A stretch of 64,000 nucleotides of DNA from Candidatus Tectimicrobiota bacterium (lineage in GTDB: Bacteria; JACPUC01). The position numbers and the translations under genes are program-made. Positions 8,687 to 16,789 of the stretch are shown here, piece by piece (within the stretch, counting starts at the first letter, position 1; each line of letters opens with the position of its first letter). The stretch lies in the NCBI GenBank assembly GCA_016192455.1, contig JACPUC010000001.1, positions 242,110 to 306,109 of the forward strand, read 5' to 3'. The notes under the pieces were generated by a model. The model saw only the letters and a list, made by a program, of their open reading frames with translations, did no database searches and was not told the DNA's origin.

Positions 8687-9385
8687 GTGGCTCTAACGCC
8701 CCGGGAGTTTTACGACAAGCTCTGCGGCGAGCGCGACGCGATGTGGCAGCGCATCATGGGGAGCCGCGTCACGGACAAGAGCGCCGCCTCGAAGTCAATC
8801 GAGGCGGTTCTCTTTGAAGTCTGCCGCATCTGCTACGCCGAGCTGCGCCAGGCCGAGGGGGTGGCGAACTGGATCACCACGACGCCGGAGTTCGAGATGA
8901 AGCTCGCCTTCCTGCGCCAGGTGGGGGATGAGATCAAGCACTACCAGGCCGAGGCGGCGCTGCTGCGCGAGTTCGGCATCGACATCCGCGAGTACCAGAC
9001 GGTGCCGGAGTGGGTGGACTACTTCAACTGGCTGCAAATCCTCCCCAGCACGGTGGAGCGGGTGGCGACGCACCTGGTGCAGGAGCATTTCGGGGGGGAC
9101 GGCCAGATGCGGCTGAGCCAGATGAGGAACCCCGCCTATGCGCGCATCATGGAGGTCTTCCGCGACGTCGTCGTGCCGGATGAGAAGTTTCACATGACCC
9201 TCGGGCCGAAGGCGATCCTGCAGTACGCCACCGATGAACGCACCCAGGAAATGGCCTACGCCGCCTTCCAGGAGGGGATGCGTCGCGCCATCCGCACCGA
9301 GCTGCGGTTCAAGGAGCGCAAGGAGGCCCTGGCGCGGGCCGGCTGGCCGGAGGGCTGGTGGCGGCTGGTGGGGGAGGTCGAGTGA
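8687..9385 (+). CDS. ferritin-like di-iron domain protein
   Basis: 232-residue, all-helical protein. Two ExxH motifs typical of ferritin-like di-iron four-helix bundles are present: DEIKHYQ near residue 81 and DEKFHMT near 167, with additional Glu residues in EVCRICYAELRQAE near 45. The predicted role is an iron-dependent oxidase or oxygenase; the substrate is unknown. GTG 8687 is chosen because GGAGGG stands six bases upstream and upstream in-frame sequence looks non-coding. It is followed by two solute-binding-protein genes in the same direction, suggesting linked uptake and oxidation of one compound. Confidence 0.7.
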   Translation: MALTPREFYDKLCGERDAMWQRIMGSRVTDKSAASKSIEAVLFEVCRICYAELRQAEGVANWITTTPEFEMKLAFLRQVGDEIKHYQAEAALLREFGIDIREYQTVPEWVDYFNWLQILPSTVERVATHLVQEHFGGDGQMRLSQMRNPAYARIMEVFRDVVVPDEKFHMTLGPKAILQYATDERTQEMAYAAFQEGMRRAIRTELRFKERKEALARAGWPEGWWRLVGEVE

Positions 9386-9471
9386 GGGCAAACGGTGGGG
9401 GGGTGAGGGTTCGCCGCGCCTGCGAGCGTCCGTCGTTCGGCATGTCGGCTGACACCGGCGAGGAGAAACCA

Positions 9472-10461
9472 ATGCATAAGGGGATGCGGCGCCAGGTCGG
9501 ATGCGCGCGCCTGAGCTGGATGCTGGGGCTGGCGAGCGCGCTGCTGCTGGCGGCCTCGGCCACGGCGGCGGCGCAGGTTGAAACGGTCACCTTCACGAGC
9601 ACCGCGGACGGCATGTCCGGGCTCGTCAGCCGCGTCATCGCGCAGCAGAAGCTCGACGCCAAGAACGGCCTACACGTCGACGCGAAGTCGTTCTCGCCGG
9701 ATAAGGCGACGAGCACCCTGGTGATGAAGCAGATGGAGACGGGCTTCATCAGCCCCATGGCGCTGGCCCGCGTCAACCTGCGCGGCAACCAGTTGCGCAT
9801 CTTCGGGCCGCAGCTCTGGAACCACATCTCCATCGTCGTCCAGCCGGACGCGGGCATCTCCACCCTTGGCGGCTTGCAGGGGAAGAAGCTGGCCATCCTG
9901 CCGCGGGTGAGCGGCGCCTACAACACCTGGGCGCTGGTCAACCAGATGCGCGGCATCGACGTGGAGACGTCCTACCAGATGATCTTCGGTCCCCCGCCGG
10001 TGATCCTCGGCCTGTTCTACAAGAAGGAGGTGCAGGCGGCGGCAATCTTCGAGCCCCTGACCACCGGCCTGCTGGCCGCCAAGAAAGGCGTCGAGATTCT
10101 CCGCGTCAAGGACCTCTGGCGCGAGCTGACCGGCGAACCGATGATGCTCACCGGCCTCGCTGCCTACCAGGATTGGCTCGACGCCAACCCGAGCAAGGCG
10201 CGCAAACTCGCCGCCACCTATCTCGACGCGCATCGCTACATCGTGGCGCATGCCGCCGCGGTCATCGAGGCGAATCGCGACTACCTGAAGGTGACGAGCG
10301 AGGCGCACGCCAAGCTCCTGGCCGAGCGCCTCCCCGAGGTGCTGCCGGTGCGCTGGGACGACAAGCTCATCGCCAACGCCGAGCTCATCACGAGCAAGGC
10401 CGCGGAGTTCGGCCTGATCAAAGGGGTGCCGCCGGGGAAGCTCTTCCTGAAGTTCGAGTAA
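9472..10461 (+). CDS. ABC transporter substrate-binding protein, SsuA/THI5-like
   Basis: 329 residues from ATG 9472 with an AGGAG site. A signal peptide (basic start, hydrophobic core to about residue 35, ATAAA cleavage region) sends it to the periplasm. The mature part has NMT1/THI5-like traits: LDAKNGLHV near the start and the GKKLAILPRVSGAYNTWAL block. These proteins usually bind sulfonates, pyrimidines or aromatic compounds. The next gene is a close paralog (shared WNH, GKK.AILPRVSG and YQMIFGPPPVILGLF blocks). No permease or ATPase gene is adjacent. Confidence 0.82.
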   Translation: MHKGMRRQVGCARLSWMLGLASALLLAASATAAAQVETVTFTSTADGMSGLVSRVIAQQKLDAKNGLHVDAKSFSPDKATSTLVMKQMETGFISPMALARVNLRGNQLRIFGPQLWNHISIVVQPDAGISTLGGLQGKKLAILPRVSGAYNTWALVNQMRGIDVETSYQMIFGPPPVILGLFYKKEVQAAAIFEPLTTGLLAAKKGVEILRVKDLWRELTGEPMMLTGLAAYQDWLDANPSKARKLAATYLDAHRYIVAHAAAVIEANRDYLKVTSEAHAKLLAERLPEVLPVRWDDKLIANAELITSKAAEFGLIKGVPPGKLFLKFE

Positions 10462-10604
10462 CGGTCGGTCTTCACGAAGCACGGCTGCCGCCAGGCGCTG
10501 CCCGCAGGGGAGGAGGCCGGTGCGCGGCGGGGCAGGGGAGGAGCGTTCCACCACCACAACGCCGTGGGGCTCCCGACCGACAGACAGAAAGGGGGGGGAA
10601 GACG

Positions 10605-11573
10605 ATGCTTAGACAGCGGACGTGGAGGATTGCGGCAGGCGTCCTGGCGCTGCTCCTTCTCCCCGGCTGGGGAGGAGCCGCGGCGCAGGTGGAGAGCGTC
10701 CTGATGGGGACGACGATCGGCGGCGCGGCCGGCTTCATCACCAACATCATCAAGCAGCACAACCTGGATGCGAAGAACGGCCTCAACCTCGACCTGAAAG
10801 CCTTCTCGCCCGACAAGCTGCAGAACGTCCTCATCGCCCGTCAGATCGAGGTCGGGCTCATCAACCCGATCGCCCTGGTGCGCGTCAACCTGCGCGGCAA
10901 CAAGATGCGCCTCTTCGGCCCGCTGCTCTGGAACCATACCTCCCTCGTCGTGCAGCCGGACTCGAAGGTCGCCGCCTTTGCCGACCTGAAGGGGAAGAAG
11001 GTGGCGATCCTGCCGCGCGTCAGCGGCGGCTTCAACACCTGGGCGTTGGCGAACCGCATGCGCGGTCTCGACCCCGAGAAGCCCTACCAGATGATCTTCG
11101 GTCCGCCGCCGGTCATCCTCGGCCTCTTCCACAAGAAAGAGGTGGAGGTCGTCGCCTCCTTCGAGCCGTACACCACGGCGCTGCTGGCCGACAAGGCAGG
11201 CCGGGAGATCACCACCATCAGTGAGCTGTGGCGCGAAAGCACCGGCGAGCCGATGCTGCTCATCGGCCTCGGCGCCTACCAGGAGTGGCTCGACACCCAT
11301 CAACGCCAGGCCAAGAAGACCGTGGCGACGCTGGGCGACGCCGTTGCTACCTTCTTCGCCAATCCGCGCCGGGCAATCGAGGCCAATCTCGACTACTTCA
11401 AGGCCAAGACGAAAGCCCATGCCGATCTCCTCGAGCAGCGCCTGCCGAAGATCTACACCAATCGCTGGGACGGCGAGATCGTGGCGAACCTGCGCCTCAT
11501 CGTGCAGAAGTCGGTGGAGTTCGGCATTCTGGAGCGCGCGCCCGAGGGCGAGCAATTCCTGCAATTGAAGTAA
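10605..11573 (+). CDS. ABC transporter substrate-binding protein, paralog of preceding gene
   Basis: 322 residues from ATG 10605, with signal peptide ending near AAAQ. Shares long identical blocks with the preceding protein, including YQMIFGPPPVILGLF and RVNLRGN, so the two arose by tandem duplication. The frame is open far upstream of the ATG, but that part is not protein-like; a G-rich ribosome site and the signal peptide fix the start. Ligand unknown; presumably binds a related compound. Confidence 0.82.
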   Translation: MLRQRTWRIAAGVLALLLLPGWGGAAAQVESVLMGTTIGGAAGFITNIIKQHNLDAKNGLNLDLKAFSPDKLQNVLIARQIEVGLINPIALVRVNLRGNKMRLFGPLLWNHTSLVVQPDSKVAAFADLKGKKVAILPRVSGGFNTWALANRMRGLDPEKPYQMIFGPPPVILGLFHKKEVEVVASFEPYTTALLADKAGREITTISELWRESTGEPMLLIGLGAYQEWLDTHQRQAKKTVATLGDAVATFFANPRRAIEANLDYFKAKTKAHADLLEQRLPKIYTNRWDGEIVANLRLIVQKSVEFGILERAPEGEQFLQLK

Positions 11574-11618
11574 CGCGGGGCATCCTTCCCCATGCCGCGG
11601 CCGCGGGGGGTGGGTGGC

Positions 11619-11646
11619 GTAGGGGCGGTTCGCGAACCGCCCCTAC
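11619..11646. repeat. palindromic repeat family A, copy 1
   Basis: Perfect 28-base palindrome: GTAGGGGCGGTTCG followed by its reverse complement. It lies 46 bases after the second binding-protein gene. Other copies are at 16700, 17928 and 28212. It could fold as an mRNA 3' hairpin. Confidence 0.85.
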
Positions 11647-11723
11647 AACCGTCTGCTCCGGTCGCCGTTCGCGGTTCCCGCCACCCTCACCATGGCGCCG
11701 CGCGCCACCGTTGAGGTGTTTCG

Positions 11724-12752
11724 ATGACCCAGCACGATCTTCCCGCGCTCCCCACCAGCGTCGTCGGCAGCCACGCGCTGCCGGGCTGGTTGTGGCTGGC
11801 GCGGGAGGCCATGGACGCCGGGCGCCTGGGCGAGACCGACCTCGCCGAGGTGCAGCGCGACGCCACCCGCCTCGCCATCGACGACATGACGGACGCTGGC
11901 ATCGACATCATCAGCGACGGCGAGATGGGGCGCGTGAACTTCCTCTACGGCTTCTACCAGCACCTCACGAACCTCGAGGTGCTGGAGCCGCGGCGCAAGC
12001 TCGGACGGCCGTTCTTCGACACTGTCCCCCCGTTCCGCGTGGTCGGCAAGATCGCGGCCCCCCGCGGGCTGGGAACCGTGCAGCCGTTCCGCCTGGCGCG
12101 CGCCATGAGCGCCAAGCCGATGAAAGCCACCTGTCCCGGCCCGGCCACCCTCATCATCCCCCTGCGCGGGCATGGCGGCTACAGCTCGCCAGCGGGCGTC
12201 TACGAAGACCTCGCCGCAATCGTCAACGCCGAGTGCAGGGCCCTCGTCGAGGCGGGCGCCGAGTTCATCCAGCTCGACGAGCCGAACTACGCCCAGCATC
12301 CCAGCGGCGACATCGAGTATTTTGTCGAGCTCTTCAACCACGCCGTAGAAGGCGTCGCGGCGAAGATCGCCATCCACATCTGCTTCGGCAACCTCTTCGG
12401 CCGCCCCTGGAGCGGCGGCCGCAGCTACCGGCCCATGTTCCCGGCGCTGCTAAAGGTGAAGGCGCAGCAGATCGTCCTCGAGTTCGGCAGCCGCGAGCTG
12501 GCCGAGCTGGAGCTGTGGAAGGAGTACAAGACCGACGCCTTCGAGCTCGGCTTCGGCTGCATCGACGTGAAAGCCTTCCGGCCGGAGAGCCCCGAGCTGG
12601 TGGCGGCGCGCATCCGGCGGGCGCTCACGGTCTGCCCGCGGCAGCGGCTCTTCATCAACCCCGACTGCGGCCTCTGGGAGACGCCCCGCGGCATCGCCGT
12701 GCAGAAGCTCAAGGCCATGGTCGAGGGGACGAAGATGGTGCGGCGGGGGTAG
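11724..12752 (+). CDS. cobalamin-independent methionine synthase (MetE C-terminal-like) family protein
   Basis: 342-residue TIM-barrel of the MetE/UROD superfamily lacking the MetE N-terminal domain. The start PTSVVGSHALPGWL matches the family (S.G..P motif). Zinc-ligand candidates are His in IHICFGN near residue 215 and Cys in NPDCGLW near 311; QLDEPNY carries the conserved Asp/Glu. Such short forms act as methyltransferases on corrinoid, thiol or other acceptors; true methionine synthase activity is not certain. ATG 11724. Confidence 0.8.
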   Translation: MTQHDLPALPTSVVGSHALPGWLWLAREAMDAGRLGETDLAEVQRDATRLAIDDMTDAGIDIISDGEMGRVNFLYGFYQHLTNLEVLEPRRKLGRPFFDTVPPFRVVGKIAAPRGLGTVQPFRLARAMSAKPMKATCPGPATLIIPLRGHGGYSSPAGVYEDLAAIVNAECRALVEAGAEFIQLDEPNYAQHPSGDIEYFVELFNHAVEGVAAKIAIHICFGNLFGRPWSGGRSYRPMFPALLKVKAQQIVLEFGSRELAELELWKEYKTDAFELGFGCIDVKAFRPESPELVAARIRRALTVCPRQRLFINPDCGLWETPRGIAVQKLKAMVEGTKMVRRG

Positions 12753-12965
12753 AGGAGGCAGCTCCGGCACGCCGGCGCGAGGGAATGTGCTGAAGCGGCA
12801 ATTCAGGGCGCGCGAGTTCCGGCACGCTTTCCTGCGGTCTTTTCGTGCGGGTGGTCTCGTCCGGCCGGGGCCGGGGCGGAAAGCGGCGGCGCTCCTCGCA
12901 AATCGCCGGGTGGCGACGGGGGGGTTGGCAACGCCCGCGGATGTTCGCCTCGCCCTTGCGGCCTT

Positions 12966-15299
12966 CTATACCCGCTCGCCGCTCCCTGCCCGCATGAGGC
13001 GGATCAGGCGCTCCGGAGTCAGGGGCAGCCGGGTGATCTTGACGCCGAAGGGGCGCAGGGCGTCCTCCACGGCCGCGGCGATGGCGGCCGGCGCCGCCAC
13101 CACGCCGCTCTCGCCGACCCCCTTGATGCCCTGGGGGTTGCGGGTCGAGAGCGTCTCCAGGTGCTCGATCTCGATGGCGGGGAGGTCGGTGGCAAGCGGC
13201 AGGAGGTAGTCCATCAACGAGCAGGTGAGCGGCTGACCCTGGCGGTCGTACTGCATGTCCTCGAAGAGGGCGCTTCCCACGCCGTGGGCCACGCCGCCGA
13301 TCACCTGGCCCTCGACGATGAGCGGGTTGATCATGCGGCCGCAGTCCTCGGCCACGAGGAAGCGGCGCAGGCGCACCTCGCCGGTGGCGGGATCGACCTC
13401 GACCACAGCCACCTGCGCGCCGCTTGAGTAGGTGGCGGCGCTGGGGTAGAAGTACTCCGTTGCTTCGAGCCCCGGCGTGCCGAGGGTGGCGTAGCCCCGC
13501 GAGCCGCCGCTCACCGCGTTCGCCAGCTCTCCCAGCCGCAGCGCCCGGTCCGGCGCGCCGCGCACGCAGATCACCCCATCGCGCAGCTCCAGGTCCTCGG
13601 CGGCGGCCTCGAGGCTGGCGGCGGCGAGGCTGAAGAGCTTGGCGCGCACGGCGCGCGCCGCTTGCGCGGCGGCGTTGGCCGCAACCACCGCCGTGCGGCT
13701 GGCGAAGGTCCCCACCCCGAAGGGGATGGCGTCGCTCTCTCCCACCACCACCTCGACCGACTCCGGATCAACGCCGAGCTCCTGCGCGCAGACCTGGGCG
13801 AGCGTCGTCACGTGCCCCTGCCCCTGACTGCTTGAGCCGCAGAAGAGGGCAATGCGCCCGGCGCTGTCGATGCGCACCGTGGCGCCTTCGAACGGCCCGA
13901 TCCCCGACGTCTCCACGAAACACGCCAGACCGATGCCGAGGTGGCGCCCGGCCCGCCGCTGCTCCTCCTGGTCGCGCCGCAGCGCCGCATAGTCCACCTT
14001 GTCGAGGGCCGCGCGCAGGCAGGCGGGGTAATCGCCGCTGTCGTAGGTCACCGGCACGCCGTTGTGGACGATGCCGGTGGCATACGGAAATTGATCCGGC
14101 CGCACGAGGTTCCTGAAGCGCATCTCGACGGGGTCGATCCCCAGCTCCGCCGCGGCGCGGTCGAGGAGGCGCTCGATGACGAAGGTGGCCTGCGGCTGCC
14201 CAGCGCCGCGCACCGGGGTCGTCGGCACCTTGTTCGTGTAGACGAGCGAGAAGCCCACCTCGAGGCTGGGCACCCGATACACCGAAGTGAGCGAGGAGAG
14301 CGTCACGAGGGAGACCACCATGCCCCAGGGCACGTAGGCGCCGGCATCGGCCAGGAAGTGATCCCGCAGGGCCAGGATGTTCCCCGCGGCGTCCACCGCC
14401 AGGGCGGCGTCGTGCATCTGCGTGTGCTCGTGCGTGGCGCACATGCTGTGCTCGAGGCGGTCCTCCAGCCAGCGCACCGGCCTCCCCAGCTTCATCGCGG
14501 CGTAGGGGACGAGGAAATCCTCGGGGTAGAACGGCGCCTTCGGGCCGAAGGCCCCGCCGACATCCGGCGCGGCGGTATGGATGCGGTGCTCCGGCAGCTC
14601 CAGCAGCATGGCGAGGAAGCGACGGAGCTGGTGCGGCGCCTGCGTCGAGCTCCACACCCGCAGGTGGCCGCTGGCCGCATCGTAGTCGGCGACGCCGCCG
14701 CGCCCCTCGATGCTCTGCCCGGTGCCGCGGGTGAACGTGAAGCGGTCCTCGACCACCGCCGCGGCGCGCGCAAACGCAGCCGCGCACTCCCCCGCCTCGC
14801 GCGTCACGCGCGCCGCAAGGTTCCCCGGGGCCTCGGCATGGATGGCGGGGGCCGCAGGAGCAAGCCCCGCCTCCAGATCGACGACCGCGGGCAGGGGCTC
14901 GTACTCCACCGTCACCTGCTCCGCCGCGTCCTGCGCCAGGTACGGGTCCGCCGCCACGACGAAGGCGAGCGGCTCGCCGACGTAGCGCACCCGCTCGCCC
15001 GCCAAAAGCGGCGGCGTGCAGGAGCGCAACTGGGGATGCGGCAGGGGCTGCGGGATGACGCGGCGGGGGACCTCGAGGTCAGGCGCGGTATACACCGCCA
15101 GCACACCCGGCAGGCGGGCGGCGGCCGCCACTTGGCAGGCAAGGATCTTGGCGTGTGCGTGGCGGCTGCGCACCACGGCGCCATAGGCCATCCCCGGCAG
15201 GCGGAGGTCGCCCACGTAGCGCCCGCCGCCCGCCAGCAGCCGCGGGTCCTCCTTGCGCTTCAGCCTGGCGCCGATGACTCCCGAGGTCGTGCTGCTCAT
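12966..15299 (-). CDS. xanthine dehydrogenase-family molybdenum hydroxylase, large subunit
   Basis: 777 residues. N-terminal part (IGARLKRKEDPRLLAGGGRYVGDL) and central TVEYEPLPAVVD match the aldehyde oxidase/xanthine dehydrogenase hammerhead domain. Molybdopterin-binding motifs: RGAGQPQATFVIERLLD, GQGHVTTLAQVCAQELG, and the catalytic Glu segment KGVGESGVVAAPAA near the C-terminus. The CO-dehydrogenase form I loop (AYRCSFR) is absent, so it is not a classical CoxL. No small (2Fe-2S) or medium (FAD) subunit gene is next to it. ATG 15299 lies inside the 77-bp repeat at 15261-15337, so its natural upstream region has been displaced. Confidence 0.9.
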   Translation of the reverse strand: MSSTTSGVIGARLKRKEDPRLLAGGGRYVGDLRLPGMAYGAVVRSRHAHAKILACQVAAAARLPGVLAVYTAPDLEVPRRVIPQPLPHPQLRSCTPPLLAGERVRYVGEPLAFVVAADPYLAQDAAEQVTVEYEPLPAVVDLEAGLAPAAPAIHAEAPGNLAARVTREAGECAAAFARAAAVVEDRFTFTRGTGQSIEGRGGVADYDAASGHLRVWSSTQAPHQLRRFLAMLLELPEHRIHTAAPDVGGAFGPKAPFYPEDFLVPYAAMKLGRPVRWLEDRLEHSMCATHEHTQMHDAALAVDAAGNILALRDHFLADAGAYVPWGMVVSLVTLSSLTSVYRVPSLEVGFSLVYTNKVPTTPVRGAGQPQATFVIERLLDRAAAELGIDPVEMRFRNLVRPDQFPYATGIVHNGVPVTYDSGDYPACLRAALDKVDYAALRRDQEEQRRAGRHLGIGLACFVETSGIGPFEGATVRIDSAGRIALFCGSSSQGQGHVTTLAQVCAQELGVDPESVEVVVGESDAIPFGVGTFASRTAVVAANAAAQAARAVRAKLFSLAAASLEAAAEDLELRDGVICVRGAPDRALRLGELANAVSGGSRGYATLGTPGLEATEYFYPSAATYSSGAQVAVVEVDPATGEVRLRRFLVAEDCGRMINPLIVEGQVIGGVAHGVGSALFEDMQYDRQGQPLTCSLMDYLLPLATDLPAIEIEHLETLSTRNPQGIKGVGESGVVAAPAAIAAAVEDALRPFGVKITRLPLTPERLIRLMRAGSGERV

Positions 15300-15337
15300 G
15301 GCTCGATCCTCACTGCCATGGCGCCCGAGGCGCCGCG
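15261..15337. repeat. 77-bp direct repeat, copy 1
   Basis: Exact 77-base match to 16540-16616. It includes the first 13 codons of the molybdenum hydroxylase gene plus 38 bases upstream. Together the two copies bracket a 1.2-kb island. Confidence 0.95.
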
Positions 15338-15445
15338 AAGCTCGGCAACTTCGTTGACTCCAAGATCGCCCTGCGCAAGCGTGACCGCAGCGAGCTGGAC
15401 GCGCCCCCGCCGAGGCCCACCAAGAAACAATCCAAGGCGGTGTAA
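15338..15445 (+). pseudogene. 3' fragment of an unknown phage-like gene
   Basis: An open frame begins exactly at the end of the 77-bp repeat (residues KLGNFVDSKIALRKRD...) and ends KKQSKAV-stop at 15443-15445. It has no start codon and is a plausible hydrophilic C-terminal tail. It directly precedes a small ORF with a good ribosome site, as in phage late operons. I infer a gene truncated at the island junction. Confidence 0.45.
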
Positions 15446-15454
15446 GGAGCGGCC

Positions 15455-15604
15455 ATGTGGTCAACCCTGCTGAGTCTACTGGTGGGTTCGGCGCGGAAGA
15501 CGGCATCGGATGGGCTAATGACGCACTTCGCGGAGAAGGCCAAGCGGCGGAAAGAAGCGGGACTTGAGCGATTTCACCTCAAGGAGGAACTGCGTGCGCA
15601 CTAG
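15455..15604 (+). CDS. small hydrophobic-start protein, phage lysis-like
   Basis: 49 residues starting MWSTLLSLLVGSARKT, preceded by TAAGGAGCGGCC, a good ribosome site that overlaps the previous stop. A short hydrophobic N-terminus is followed by a charged helix (KAKRRKEAGLERFHLKEEL). It ends at an amber codon, after which the frame stays open and coherent (LEKLKEFEAMDGARL), so a longer ancestral product is likely. Function unknown. Confidence 0.4.
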   Translation: MWSTLLSLLVGSARKTASDGLMTHFAEKAKRRKEAGLERFHLKEELRAH

Positions 15605-15689
15605 CTGGAGAAGCTGAAGGAATTTGAGGCGATGGACGGCGCTCGCTTGGTTAAGCATGTCAAGGCTCGCCGCGGTTTCGGGGTGCGCG

Positions 15690-15794
15690 GTGAGGCGCGA
15701 GTACGTCTCTGTCCGCATCCCCACAAGGGACAAGGGCTGGGCTTGGCTCACGAAGGACACGCCAGCGCCGTTCGACGGCGTGCTAATCACTTAG
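15690..15794 (+). pseudogene. decayed small gene with APFDGVL motif
   Basis: Frame MRREYVSVRIPTRDKG...APFDGVLIT ending in an amber codon; after it the frame continues EDARRAEEGMGERLNP. A homologous stretch, with a sense codon at the amber position, is found at 57721-57960. DxAPFDGVL-type strings occur in small phage-associated membrane proteins, but I cannot assign a role. Confidence 0.45.
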
Positions 15795-15834
15795 GAGGAC
15801 GCGAGGCGGGCGGAAGAGGGGATGGGTGAAAGGC

Positions 15835-15927
15835 TTAACCCGTAATCAGCTCGGCCGCTCGCGCTTCGATCCCGCCTCGGCGCGCCGCATCCATTTCCTT
15901 CCTCTTATCCCTCGGGGGCGTTGCCAT
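15835..15927 (-). CDS. possible 30-residue peptide
   Basis: Short frame MATPPRDKRKEMDAARRGG..., highly charged, with a strong GGAGGAG site seven bases before the ATG. Not recognised. It lies between the phage-like scraps and the toxin gene and may be the remnant of a second antitoxin. Confidence 0.3.
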   Translation of the reverse strand: MATPPRDKRKEMDAARRGGIEARAAELITG

Positions 15928-15959
15928 GCTAGCTCCTCCCACTGGTCCCCGAGGAGCAG

Positions 15960-16226
15960 TTATCGGTAAACGTCTCGGCGGTAGCCGATCTCCACGACCA
16001 GCACCACAAGCCGGTCATCCTGTACATCGCAGATGATGCGGTAATCTCCCACGCGATACCGCCATAAGTTGCCTAAGTGCCCCCTCAGCGCCTTGCCGAG
16101 TGTACGGGGGTCGTCGAGAGCGGCAACCTGCTTTTCGAGGTAATCGCGGATGCGGGACCGTGTTTGCGGTTCCAGCTTCCTGACGAACTTCTGAACAGAC
16201 TTGGCATATTCAATCGTCCACGCCAC
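15960..16226 (-). CDS. RelE/ParE-family toxin
   Basis: 88 residues; the sequence IEYAKSVQKFVRKLEP, then LWRYRVGDYRIICDVQDDRLVVLVVEIGYRRDVY is the classic RelE fold (RY..G.YR.I). The family usually cleaves ribosome-bound mRNA. It overlaps the upstream antitoxin gene by 17 bases, giving translational coupling. C-terminal Tyr-Arg motifs are intact, so the toxin appears functional. Confidence 0.9.
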   Translation of the reverse strand: MAWTIEYAKSVQKFVRKLEPQTRSRIRDYLEKQVAALDDPRTLGKALRGHLGNLWRYRVGDYRIICDVQDDRLVVLVVEIGYRRDVYR

Positions 16227-16431
16227 GCCAGAAGTCCTCGGCGCTCATGACCTCTTCTTCGCCCTTGCGGACGCGCTCCAGCACGGCGGCGGCCAGGTAG
16301 TAGTCCTCCAGGTCTTCCAGGTGGCGCTCGATGAGTTCGCGCAGGTAATACGCCTTGCTGCGCCCGGTCTGGGCGGCAAGGAAGTTCAGCCGCTTTTCCA
16401 CGTCCGGCGAAAGGCGAACCGTCGTGGCCAT
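16210..16431 (-). CDS. RelB/ribbon-helix-helix antitoxin
   Basis: 73 residues. The N-terminal MATTVRLSPDVEKRLNFLAAQTGRSKAYYLRELI is a ribbon-helix-helix DNA-binding domain; the acidic C-terminal tail (GEEEVMSAEDFWRGVDD) would wrap the toxin. ATG 16431 is chosen because GGAGGG is seven bases upstream; the in-frame ATG at 16446 overlaps that site. Expected to repress its own promoter. Confidence 0.88.
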   Translation of the reverse strand: MATTVRLSPDVEKRLNFLAAQTGRSKAYYLRELIERHLEDLEDYYLAAAVLERVRKGEEEVMSAEDFWRGVDD

Positions 16432-16446
16432 CTCTTGACCCTCCAT

Positions 16447-16460
16447 GAATACACGTATTC
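16447..16460. promoter_or_regulatory. toxin-antitoxin operator palindrome
   Basis: GAATAC-AC-GTATTC, six-base arms, lies between the promoter -10 box and the antitoxin start, where RHH antitoxins usually bind. Confidence 0.6.
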
Positions 16461-16468
16461 CCTTTCTT

Positions 16469-16497
16469 CATATAGCACCGAAGGCGGCTACGGTCAA
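16469..16497 (-). promoter_or_regulatory. promoter of the toxin-antitoxin operon
   Basis: Minus strand TTGACC, 17 bases, TATATG; good match and spacing, with the operator palindrome directly downstream. Confidence 0.65.
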
Positions 16498-16539
16498 GCT
16501 CCATGCGATGGCAAGAGCGGCTGGGTGGCTGGCTGCCGA

Positions 16540-16616
16540 CAGCCTGGCGCCGATGACTCCCGAGGTCGTGCTGCTCATGGCTCGATCCTCACTGCCATGG
16601 CGCCCGAGGCGCCGCG
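16540..16616. repeat. 77-bp direct repeat, copy 2
   Basis: Identical to 15261-15337. This copy retains the hydroxylase start codon plus 12 more codons with no gene body, and is joined to what is probably the original upstream sequence. Confidence 0.95.
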
Positions 16617-16699
16617 CGTGTCGTGTCGCTTGATGCGTTCATTCCGTTGCGGAAGGAAACCGTGCCCCTCTCTGGTGGAAGAGGGCGCACCCCCTCGGC

Positions 16700-16727
16700 G
16701 TAGGGGCGCTTCGCGAAGCGCCCCTAC
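16700..16727. repeat. palindromic repeat family A, copy 2
   Basis: Perfect 28-base palindrome with a compensated change relative to copy 1 (GCGCTTCGCGAAGCGC core instead of GCGGTTCGCGAACCGC). The double change that keeps pairing suggests selection for the hairpin or independent spread of variants. Confidence 0.85.
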
Positions 16728-16789
16728 AATAGTGGGTGCGGGAAGCAAGGGTCCCCCCCACAGAAGGTGCGGCCCCCGCCGCTCAGTTC

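Noticed and set aside
12966..15299. Carbon monoxide dehydrogenase CoxL
   Set aside because: The form I active-site loop AYRCSFR is absent; the corresponding region reads VRGAGQPQ, so only the broader family is claimed.
15455..15840. Genetic-code change (TAG as glutamine) in the prophage
   Set aside because: Several genes in the main prophage end at TAG in sensible positions, so a recoded phage is not supported; decay of the island genes is simpler.
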